Source: Sulfurimonas sp.
GTDB lineage: Bacteria > Campylobacterota > Campylobacteria > Campylobacterales > Sulfurimonadaceae
Length of the DNA stretch: 7,217 bases
Direction: 5' to 3'
Assembly: GCA_002733155.1 (NCBI GenBank)
Contig: NVUO01000037.1
Coordinates: 967-8,183 of the forward strand
The notes below the pieces were generated by a model. The model saw only the letters and a list, made by a program, of their open reading frames with translations, was not told the DNA's origin and ran no database searches. Shown in pieces: positions 1-5,319 of the stretch; positions within the stretch are counted from its first letter, which is position 1; each line of letters opens with the position of its first letter. The position numbers were made by a program, and so were the translations under genes.

Positions 1-12
1 ATATTTGTTACT

Positions 13-249
13 TCAGTTTCCAAAGTGTTCCTCCCATGCTTTAATGAAATCTTCAAAATGCTCTTCAATTATTTTTTCAATTTCATTAAGCTCTTTTTTT
101 GTTAATTTATAATTTTTTGCTAGTTCTATTTGAGGGTCAAGCCAAAATTTTGCTTCGCCATGTTGGCATTGTATATGAATGTGTTGTCTCAATTCTTCTC
201 TTGAGAAGAAGAAAAAACGATAGCCTTTGATTTTTAAAATTGTTGGCAA
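13..249 (-). CDS. DUF4160 domain-containing small protein
   Basis: A 78-residue protein that covers essentially the whole DUF4160 family length. The N-terminus MPTILKIKGYRFFFFSREE, the HIHIQ segment, the GEAKFWLDP motif and a C-terminal charged helix ending in WEEHFGN are all typical. The start is taken as TTG at 249 because an AAGGAG Shine-Dalgarno (255-260) sits 5 nt upstream and the family begins MPTIL. A GTG at 255 would overlap that site. The molecular function of DUF4160 is not established; members often sit beside DUF2442 genes, and a toxin-antitoxin-like role has been suggested but is only inference here. The gene lies 19 nt downstream of the HTH-like remnant, so the two were probably one small operon. 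Any DUF2442 partner would lie beyond the left edge. Confidence 0.85.
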   Translation of the reverse strand: MPTILKIKGYRFFFFSREELRQHIHIQCQHGEAKFWLDPQIELAKNYKLTKKELNEIEKIIEEHFEDFIKAWEEHFGN

Positions 250-254
250 AACCA

Positions 255-260
255 CTCCTT
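255..260 (-). promoter_or_regulatory. Shine-Dalgarno deciding the DUF4160 TTG start
   Basis: AAGGAG on the minus strand, 5 nt before TTG at 249. It overlaps the alternative GTG at 255, which rules that start out. Confidence 0.7.
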
Positions 261-268
261 AAATTTAA

Positions 269-474
269 TTATTTAAGTTTAACATATTTTGCTAGTCTAA
301 TTCCTTTACTTATTTCAGCATGATAGTTAATACCTATTTTTGCTAATTTAGCAATCTCACTAATAGAACGACTGAGTATTTAATGCCAAATAATCTAATC
401 ATTGTTGTACTATCACCTTTTGGTGCATTATTGTACATGTCGTTTAATATTTTAGATAATTTATGAGATTGTGG
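269..474 (-). pseudogene. Frameshifted remnant of a small HTH-like protein gene
   Basis: Two minus-strand reading frames together reconstruct one small protein. The first, ending near 375, reads SHKLSKILNDMYNNAPK then GDSTTMIRLFGIKYS. The second reads SRSISEIAKLAKIGINYHAE then ISKGIRLAKYVKLK and stops at 269-271. This matches a small HTH-like protein type (about 70 residues) that I recognise from its N-terminal 'MYxNAPKGE...hLFGIKYA' and C-terminal 'SIxEIA...GI...Y..EISKG..LAKYV' pattern; the family assignment is from memory. A short deletion near 370-378 appears to break the frame. No start codon remains between the in-frame TAG (475-477) and the first conserved residues. It sits just before the DUF4160 gene, a pairing I believe recurs. 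Decay, rather than a short real gene, is the best reading. Confidence 0.65.
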
Positions 475-515
475 CTAATTTGTAGTTATTTCACAGTCTC
501 TATGATTTGTTATGT
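454..515 (-). repeat. Degenerate attC-like site after the lipoprotein genes
   Basis: R'' is ACATAAC on the minus strand (509-515), 5 nt after the lipoprotein stop. Its extended 8-nt form AACATAAC is the exact complement of GTTATGTT, the start of the same cassette at 1729-1736. A 9-bp hairpin follows, GAGATTGTG (465-473) against CACAGTCTC (492-500) on the plus strand with one G-T wobble. The expected R' is only ATTATCT (454-460), with A in place of the crossover G. It could alternatively serve as a weak transcript-end hairpin, but no T-tract follows. Confidence 0.45.
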
Positions 516-520
516 TTAAA

Positions 521-1078
521 CTACTTTACGACTTCAATTAAATTTTTATCTAATAAAAAACTGTCTATAAGTTTTTGCATAGCAATAGGGTAGTTTTTTA
601 TAGCATTTTCAATGGCAATTTGACCTATAAATGACGATTCCCATTCATGATGAATTGTATACTCTTTGTCATATATTTTTCTATCTTTATTCATAACAAT
701 AAAATTAGCTGTTAAATCAGCTTCACCTATACTAAAGCTTGATATTGAAACATCATTTTTCAATAGAATAGCTGATATCTTAATATTTGACTGTTTATCA
801 TAAATTGAAGCTTGTTTTAATTGCTCTTCTAAGGATTTTTCTAAATATTTTGAAAAAGAACCACCATAAGGAGATGTCATATTAACAGCTCTCAATCCTA
901 TTGTTTCATCTTTTTCATTTTTGATATTTCCATTTTGAATACTCATAGCTTGTAGATTATTATCTTTCAAATCATTAATGGAGTTAAAATTAGGTTTAAA
1001 TTCATGTCCTTTCATGGAACAACCAGTTGTAGTTAATAATAGAATGAGTGTTATTAATATAAAACTTACTAACTTCAT
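521..1078 (-). CDS. Putative outer-membrane lipoprotein (second of pair)
   Basis: A 185-residue protein with a lipoprotein signal: a short positive start (MK), a hydrophobic core, and a TTGC lipobox with the lipidated cysteine at residue 20 followed by serine. Under the Lol rule of Gram-negative bacteria that favours the outer membrane. The mature part has an amphipathic helix (KYLEKSLEEQLKQ, about residues 78-90), beta strands (IKISAILLKNDVS, ADLTANFIVM), and a C-terminal helix. This layout recalls YajG or ABC-transport-auxiliary lipoproteins, but I do not recognise a specific family. The ATG at 1076-1078 overlaps the upstream stop by one base (TAATG), with AAGGA 6 nt before it, so the two lipoproteins are translationally coupled and likely act together. 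Function unknown. Confidence 0.8.
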   Translation of the reverse strand: MKLVSFILITLILLLTTTGCSMKGHEFKPNFNSINDLKDNNLQAMSIQNGNIKNEKDETIGLRAVNMTSPYGGSFSKYLEKSLEEQLKQASIYDKQSNIKISAILLKNDVSISSFSIGEADLTANFIVMNKDRKIYDKEYTIHHEWESSFIGQIAIENAIKNYPIAMQKLIDSFLLDKNLIEVVK

Positions 1079-1680
1079 TATTTTTCCTTCTTAAATACAT
1101 TAGATACTTTTAATTTATTTAACATATTTTTAAAAGCTTTTTCAGTTGCTCTTTGAGACGATAATGAGAAATTTTCTTTAAATTCATCATATTCGGCATT
1201 GCCTTCTTCATAAACAGTTTCTTCCCATATTTTTGTTCCATCTAAGCTTATTGCTTCACATTTAAGTGCAACAGTAAACTTTGTTGGTGGCCAAGTAAAT
1301 GCACTTTCAGATGATGAGTTGGTTGTTATTGTTGGTGTAAAAATAAATTTAATATTTTTAGATTCGATATATGTTTTATCATTTATAGACTTCAAAGAGT
1401 ATACTCGATTAAATACTTTTGATAAGATTGTATTAAATGCACCTTCCGTATCTTTATATGGTGTATATTCAACTTTATCTCCACCTCCGTCAGGAGTAGT
1501 AACTTTGAGTTGTTTGTTATGTTTAGATATGTAATAGCCAACATTAACATCAACTTTCTTTTCTACTTTTGTTTCTCTAATATCCTCAAGCGATGGACTT
1601 ATTGATATTTTGTGAGCACATCCACTTAATAATGTCATAGCTACTACACTCGTTGCTAGTAATTTATATTTCTTTTTCAA
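1078..1680 (-). CDS. Putative outer-membrane lipoprotein (first of pair)
   Basis: A 200-residue protein that starts with TTG at 1680, supported by AAGGA (1689-1693) 8 nt upstream. MKKKYKLLATSVVAMTLLSG followed by C21 is a classic lipoprotein signal peptide with an LSGC lipobox; the following Ala suggests outer-membrane sorting. The mature region has a PDGGGDKVEY turn-rich segment (about 63-72), a strand-rich middle (NIKFIFTPTITT, FTVALKCEAISL) and a C-terminal helix (ATEKAFKNMLNKL). The strand-helix layout resembles that of its downstream partner, which could mean an ancient duplication or a heterodimer. No named family is recognised. The pair might be an envelope-stress, adhesion or phage-exclusion module, but nothing in the sequence decides this. 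It is the first gene of its cassette. Confidence 0.8.
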   Translation of the reverse strand: MKKKYKLLATSVVAMTLLSGCAHKISISPSLEDIRETKVEKKVDVNVGYYISKHNKQLKVTTPDGGGDKVEYTPYKDTEGAFNTILSKVFNRVYSLKSINDKTYIESKNIKFIFTPTITTNSSSESAFTWPPTKFTVALKCEAISLDGTKIWEETVYEEGNAEYDEFKENFSLSSQRATEKAFKNMLNKLKVSNVFKKEK

Positions 1681-1700
1681 TGTTTGATTCCTTATTCTGT

Positions 1701-1730
1701 ATTAAATTAAAATATGTAACTATAAAGTAA
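1701..1730 (-). promoter_or_regulatory. Weak candidate promoter for the lipoprotein genes
   Basis: In the 49-nt AT-rich leader of this cassette, TTACTT (1725-1730) and TTTAAT (1701-1706) lie 18 nt apart on the minus strand. The -10 matches TATAAT at 5 of 6 positions, but the -35 match is poor. In such AT-rich DNA this is only a candidate. Confidence 0.22.
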
Positions 1731-1799
1731 CATAACGTTTGTCGTGAGCAATAATTTTCCCGCTAGGGTAAATTATTGGTCTCCTCGTTTTTGTTAGGT
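1730..1799 (-). repeat. attC site of the TIR cassette
   Basis: A 70-bp imperfect palindrome. On the minus strand R'' is ACCTAAC (1793-1799), which contains the TIR stop codon TAA, and R' is GTTATGT (1730-1736). On the plus strand the terminal hairpin is CAATAATTT (1749-1757) against AAATTATTG (1770-1778), a mismatch, then CCC/GGG closing a GCTA loop. GAG (1746-1748) and CTC (1781-1783) can pair below it around unpaired bases, as L boxes do. The hairpin is clearly related to that of the Fic cassette attC at 6540-6607. Confidence 0.8.
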
Positions 1800-2847
1800 G
1801 TTGTGTAGTTCAACACGCTCTAGTATAAATCTAGCAATTGCTTTTTCTGAATGATAGGTAGCATCGATATAGCCATCTATAGAAAAAAGTCCATCAATTT
1901 CTTTATCATCAAACTTAACAAACATAATTTTATCGTCTTTTTTGGATTTAATAAGATCTCTGATTGCTCTCCATTCAAGTCCAGACCACTCTTTTTCCAT
2001 ATATTCCGATGAAAGAAATATCACAATTAATTTTGAATTTTTATGATAAATTTTTTGTAATAACACATCTATATTTGGTCGTGCAAGTTGTGACTGGTAG
2101 TCAAAGTCATAAAACAATTTGTCTTTTTTTAATTTTTTACGTACTATATCTGCTACATTTGAAACTAATTTTCTTCTTTCCCCGGGAAAAGAAAATGCTA
2201 CATCAAACTCTATATTTTCTAATTTTTCGACTGACTTATCTACTTTTTCTATAGAATGTTCATCTTGTAGTTGTTCCAGAGCAAATAAAGACAAAGTATA
2301 TGGGTCAATTTGGGTTAACTTTATCTCTTCATTCTTTGATGCCATGATTGATAGATAGTATAAAAGATAGTTTAACCATGTTGCAATTGAATTATCATTT
2401 GTAACACCAATAGATTTTAGATTGTCTTTTACAGGTGCTTTTAGTAATTTTAAAAATGTTTTATTTTTAATTTCTTCCTTTTCTTTCTTATTAAAAAGGC
2501 ATCCAGCTCTTTGTGCCATTTTAATAAATAAGTCGGTAGTTTTTCCTTCAATTACACCAAATGATGAAAGTTCTGCTCCTCGTACACCCCATTTCAAATT
2601 ACTATCTTTCAAGTTTTCTAAAAAACTATCACTATTCGTTTGCCCATAATATTGCCAAAGCATAATTACATGGTTTGGACTTAAAAATTTTCTTGGAGTA
2701 TATGCTTGTTGAGTGATTGAATATGTACTAAAGGTCAAACTGTGAAATTTATCTGCTTCTTTTGTAAAACTATTGATTAATCTTTTAATTTCTTTTGTTT
2801 TTTTTCTAAAACTCATTTTTACTTCCAATGTTTATTTCGTCACCTAA
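1736..2847 (-). mobile_element. Integron gene cassette carrying the TIR gene
   Basis: A 1112-bp cassette. It begins at TTAGGTG after the crossover G (2848) and ends at the G of the next core (1736). Its first 8-nt core GTTAGGTG is the exact complement of its own extended R'' CACCTAAC (1793-1800), the self-matching expected of a circularised cassette. Confidence 0.75.
1794..2816 (-). CDS. TIR-domain protein with novel N-terminal region (predicted defence NADase)
   Basis: A 340-residue protein starting at ATG 2816, with GGAAG 5 nt upstream; the in-frame TTG at 2828 has no such site. Residues about 203-320 form a bacterial TIR domain: FDVAFSFPGERR (beta-A and the following loop), LFYDFDY, LIVIFLSSEYMEKEWSGLEW and VKFDDKEIDGLFSIDGYID. 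E281 in WSGLEW is at the usual catalytic Glu position of NAD-cleaving TIRs. Residues 1-190 are mostly helical, with a conserved-looking TPRKFLSPNHVIMLWQYY segment and LKWGVRGAE, and I cannot assign them. By analogy with antiphage TIR proteins this half may sense infection or mediate assembly. It is the sole gene of its cassette; only about 25 nt separate it from the cassette boundary, leaving no room for a private promoter. Confidence 0.85.
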   Translation of the reverse strand: MSFRKKTKEIKRLINSFTKEADKFHSLTFSTYSITQQAYTPRKFLSPNHVIMLWQYYGQTNSDSFLENLKDSNLKWGVRGAELSSFGVIEGKTTDLFIKMAQRAGCLFNKKEKEEIKNKTFLKLLKAPVKDNLKSIGVTNDNSIATWLNYLLYYLSIMASKNEEIKLTQIDPYTLSLFALEQLQDEHSIEKVDKSVEKLENIEFDVAFSFPGERRKLVSNVADIVRKKLKKDKLFYDFDYQSQLARPNIDVLLQKIYHKNSKLIVIFLSSEYMEKEWSGLEWRAIRDLIKSKKDDKIMFVKFDDKEIDGLFSIDGYIDATYHSEKAIARFILERVELHNT

Positions 2848-2977
2848 CGGGGGCGCGGGTGAGTAACAACCATTTTCAAACATTTAGGTTTTCAAATGGT
2901 TGTTTGCTCCTCCCGCTTGTTATCTGGCGCTGAGCGACAGATGACCAGTGGGTGTTCAACCCGCGCCCCCGTTATCC
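2842..2977 (-). repeat. attC-like composite palindrome of mini-cassette copy 1
   Basis: On the minus strand R'' GGATAAC (2971-2977) and R' GTTAGGT (2842-2848) flank a perfect 16-bp stem, TAACGGGGGCGCGGGT (2845-2860) against its complement (2959-2974). Nested inside is a more classical attC fold. There AGATAAC (2919-2925) acts as R'', GCGGG/CCCGC (2855-2859 with 2912-2916) and GAG/CTC (2861-2863 with 2907-2909) act as L boxes around an unpaired base, and a 37-nt terminal hairpin caps it. A second hairpin, GTTATCTG/CAGATGAC (2919-2926, 2938-2945), competes with the nested fold. Confidence 0.65.
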
Positions 2978-2998
2978 GGTCACGCAGTGAGCGGATAA
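2848..2998 (-). mobile_element. Gene-less 151-bp mini-cassette, copy 1
   Basis: Bounded by the R' cores at 2993-2999 (GTTATCC) and 2842-2848 (GTTAGGT). Its start GTTATCCG is the exact complement of its candidate R'' CGGATAAC (2971-2978), the same 8-nt self-match seen in the gene-bearing cassettes. Apart from about 20 bp it is all attC-like secondary structure, including a CGTTATCC/GGATAACG hairpin (2970-2977, 2993-3000) with a TCAC-GCA-GTGA tip. It contains no credible reading frame. It is identical to the copy at 6395-6545 except for 37 nt, and sits directly upstream of the TIR gene. Confidence 0.7.
2868..2904. repeat. Variable terminal hairpin of mini-cassette copy 1
   Basis: The 37-nt stretch AACCATTT...AAATGGTTGTT closes an 11-bp perfect stem together with the flanking conserved AAC (2865-2867). 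The equivalent 37 nt in copy 2 (6415-6451) match at 22 of 37 positions without gaps yet keep the hairpin, through paired changes. Confidence 0.75.
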
Positions 2999-3047
2999 CG
3001 TTTGACTTAACCGACCGCTTGCGGTTTGGTTCTAGGTTTTGTTAGGT
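2993..3047 (-). repeat. attC site of the ABC-3C cassette
   Basis: A 55-bp palindrome. On the minus strand R'' is ACCTAAC (3041-3047), holding the ATPase stop codon, and R' is GTTATCC (2993-2999). The plus-strand hairpin is AACC (3009-3012), G-T wobble 3013/3026, ACCG/CGGT (3014-3017, 3022-3025) with a CTTG loop. T3027 is bulged, as expected of an extrahelical base in attC sites. Confidence 0.8.
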
Positions 3048-4841
3048 TGTTTTATGAGGCAAAAATCCATTACCTTTACTATACTTGATGTAATTAACAC
3101 TCTTTTCAATATCTTGAGGGATTGGTGTATTCTCAATTAGTATCACTTGTTCATCGTTAATATTTTTAGCCAAATATCTATAAAAATTTTCCGCAAGATT
3201 ATTTGGGATTACTCCATTATCTTTTTTTTCATCAGGCTTATACGGATTTAGAGGTGAATCAATCAATGTAAAACCTATTTGATATGGCTTCTTTTTTAAA
3301 TATTCAAATAATGAAATAATAAAAACTGCATATAACACGGCTCTATAACCTTTACCAAAATCTTTTCTATTTTTTTCACCTATAGTAAAATCTAGAAGTT
3401 TATCAGAAAATCCGACACTATCTATGTCATCAAATTTCATATCTACTAATATAGTTTTGATTTGTTTAGTAATTGGGTCAAAGAGGTTTGCTGTTAACTC
3501 TTCATAATTGTTATCTTTATTGATTTTGGTATTCTCTTCAATAACTTTTTGAATAGTTTCTTTTTGAGTAGTATACTTTTCAACTTTTTCTTTGAGGGTT
3601 TTAATCTTTGATAGTTCTTCTTTTTTATCAGTGAATTCTTGAATCTTTATTGAAATTTCTTCTAATGTATTTTTCAATTCATTTTGTATTTTTAAAAGTA
3701 TTTCTTCATATTGTTTTTTCTCTTGGAATAATGTGTCTTCTAGCTCTTTTTTTTCTTTTTCAAATATTTTTTGACTAGCTTCCAGCTCACTTATGAGCAA
3801 ATAAATTTTTTTAATTTCTGCCATTGTTGCTATAAGAAGTTCTTGAATATCTATAGTTTTATCTTTTACTTCATTATTACATATGGGACAATTAGATGTA
3901 GTTAACATATCTAATGCCTGCCCTGTTTCTACTGTTGCTTTCAATCTTGAAATATCACTCATATATTGTTTTTTCATGATATTACTTCGCATCAATAGTT
4001 CATTAAGACTAACTTGACGAGACTCATTATCTAGTATTTTTTTATACATAACATTTTTTTCTTCATCATATTGTTTAAACTCTTGATTTGATAATATATA
4101 ATCTGATTGAAAACCTGCAATCGCTAAATCCAATTTTTCAATTTGACTGTCTATCGCGTTGTAGTCAATATTGGTCAATTCTTCTTCGAGCTGTTTAATT
4201 AATTCATCATATAATTCAATTTTCCCTTTTTTATTAGTAATCTCATCTTTTTTTAACGTAACAACTATATTACTATCATCTTCTCCAGTCAAAATATATT
4301 TAAAAACATTTTTATCAAAAGTTTCTTCTGTATATTGACCACTTGTAAACGGAGAATCCTCTATAATGATTCTTACTTCATCAACAGAAAATAGTTTTTT
4401 TAAATTTTGAAAATATAATTTTTTTGTTTCACCTTTTGCATTTTTTCTAATTTTCTTATTTCTCATATTACATAAATCTAATAAAAAGTCTGAAATACTT
4501 TTGCCATCACTTTTATTGTTTGCATTTAGAGTTTCTGTCTTATGTTCACTTACGTCTGTACAATTAAAATCACCACTCTTTAAGCTTCTTTCTAATAAAA
4601 ACTTTGCTCCTTGCAATGATTCTATTTCTAACTTACATGAAGTATAGCCTTTTGATTCAGGTATTGGTTTTGGGCTTTTACTTGCTCCAAGCATGTAATC
4701 TATACATTGATAAATAAAAGTCTTGCCCGTGTCAGATGGGCCATAAATAACATTTAGTCCTTTAATAAACTCGACATTGGCTACTTCAACATGATTGCCC
4801 TCAAGTTGTAATTTTTTAATATAAAATCCAAAATTATTCAT
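3042..4841 (-). CDS. ABC-3C system ABC/SMC-like ATPase with zinc hook
   Basis: A 599-residue ABC ATPase of the Rad50/SMC-like type. The start is ATG 4841 (AGGA 7 nt upstream) rather than the TTG one codon before. Walker A GPSDTGKT is at 34-41. A long coiled coil runs about 200-440 and is broken by CPIC (318-321) in SNCPICNNEVKD, a Rad50-style zinc hook that would join two subunits. FGKGYRA (495-501) is the signature region. The Walker B equivalent is GFTLIDSPL (523-531), where Ser follows the Asp instead of the usual Glu, as in several DUF3732-like families. VILIENTPIP (566-575) lies where the H-loop would be. It would be the nucleotide-driven core of the three-component defence complex, probably binding DNA and controlling the nuclease. 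It overlaps the upstream gene by 8 nt (ATGAATAA). Confidence 0.85.
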   Translation of the reverse strand: MNNFGFYIKKLQLEGNHVEVANVEFIKGLNVIYGPSDTGKTFIYQCIDYMLGASKSPKPIPESKGYTSCKLEIESLQGAKFLLERSLKSGDFNCTDVSEHKTETLNANNKSDGKSISDFLLDLCNMRNKKIRKNAKGETKKLYFQNLKKLFSVDEVRIIIEDSPFTSGQYTEETFDKNVFKYILTGEDDSNIVVTLKKDEITNKKGKIELYDELIKQLEEELTNIDYNAIDSQIEKLDLAIAGFQSDYILSNQEFKQYDEEKNVMYKKILDNESRQVSLNELLMRSNIMKKQYMSDISRLKATVETGQALDMLTTSNCPICNNEVKDKTIDIQELLIATMAEIKKIYLLISELEASQKIFEKEKKELEDTLFQEKKQYEEILLKIQNELKNTLEEISIKIQEFTDKKEELSKIKTLKEKVEKYTTQKETIQKVIEENTKINKDNNYEELTANLFDPITKQIKTILVDMKFDDIDSVGFSDKLLDFTIGEKNRKDFGKGYRAVLYAVFIISLFEYLKKKPYQIGFTLIDSPLNPYKPDEKKDNGVIPNNLAENFYRYLAKNINDEQVILIENTPIPQDIEKSVNYIKYSKGNGFLPHKTT

Positions 4842-5319
4842 CAATTAATCCTATAGTACAGTATGTTATCTCGCTACCCCATTTTTCTTTATTGTCAGAA
4901 ACAAAATTTTTAATATCTTGATATGAATAATCTTGAAAATGATTGCACACCCAGTTGACTTTTTCAGTCAAACTTCTAATATATTCTTCATTTAAATTTT
5001 CCAAAAAAGGATATGTATTCTCACTAGCTATATATTCAATTCCATTTTTGTTATTCTTCTGCTCTATCAATCCTTTTAATGATAATAGTTTCAAACTTTG
5101 ATTTATCAGCTCTCTCTTAACAGATAACTCACCAAAACGATTTGGTACATCTGCATGTAGACTCTCCTCCTCACCAATATCTTTTGTATGTAATGCGAAA
5201 TAGTCATAATAATTAATCATTTCTACATCAAAGCTCTTGGGATGAACTGAACTTAAAATTACTAAAATTCTTAGTCCCATTTCAATTTCATTATTGAATA
5301 ATTTTACTTCTTTACTCAT
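4834..5319 (-). CDS. ABC-3C system middle component (MC2-like)
   Basis: A 161-residue protein recognised by the pattern EMGLRILVILSSVHPKSFDV (13-32), NYYDYFALHTKDIG (36-49), ESLHADVPNRFGELSVKREL (52-71) and a following LLSLKGLIE. This is characteristic of the 'middle component 2' family that links the ATPase and effector of ABC-three-component systems. The LSVKRELINQSLKLLSLKGLIE stretch (65-86) looks like a winged-helix element. The family is known mainly from comparative genomics, so its biochemical role is inferred to be an adaptor. It starts with ATG 8 nt inside the nuclease gene (overlap ATGAGTAA) and has only a weak ribosome site, so translation is probably coupled to the upstream gene. 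Confidence 0.8.
   Translation of the reverse strand: MSKEVKLFNNEIEMGLRILVILSSVHPKSFDVEMINYYDYFALHTKDIGEEESLHADVPNRFGELSVKRELINQSLKLLSLKGLIEQKNNKNGIEYIASENTYPFLENLNEEYIRSLTEKVNWVCNHFQDYSYQDIKNFVSDNKEKWGSEITYCTIGLIDE

Larger units (their letters stand above)
460..1735 (-). mobile_element. Integron gene cassette carrying two lipoprotein genes
   Basis: The cassette starts at the R' core GTTATGTT (1736-1729, cut after the first G). Its R'' is the complementary AACATAAC (509-516). The left boundary is uncertain because the R' there is degenerate. It holds two cotranscribed genes, which is more than the usual single gene per cassette. Confidence 0.6.

Noticed and set aside
1319..1534. Plus-strand open reading frame opposite the first lipoprotein gene
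   Set aside because: It lies wholly antisense to a gene with a clear signal peptide and ribosome site, and its translation shows no domain.
1964..2649. Plus-strand open frames opposite the TIR gene
   Set aside because: They mirror a well-supported minus-strand gene; their low-complexity Phe/Ser/Leu-rich products are typical antisense shadows of AT-rich coding DNA.
2816..2828. TTG at 2828 as the TIR gene start
   Set aside because: No Shine-Dalgarno precedes it, whereas GGAAG sits 5 nt before ATG at 2816.
2893..2913. GGAGGAGC in the mini-cassette as a ribosome site for a leader peptide
   Set aside because: The nearest start (TTG) gives only three codons in copy 1, and copy 2 has no start; the bases are explained as an L box.
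2845..2974. The 16-bp GC-rich stem as a Rho-independent terminator
   Set aside because: The arms are 98 nt apart and no T-tract follows on either strand, so attC-like structure fits better. A weaker attenuating effect is still possible.
2842..3000. The duplicated 151-bp element as a MITE or insertion-sequence remnant
   Set aside because: No target-site duplication, transposase fragment or consistent terminal inverted repeat beyond the core boxes; its edges coincide with integron R' cores.
2905..3000. GC-rich hairpins as a tRNA or other classical RNA gene
   Set aside because: No acceptor, D or T-arm pattern and no CCA end; the hairpins are made of repeated core boxes.
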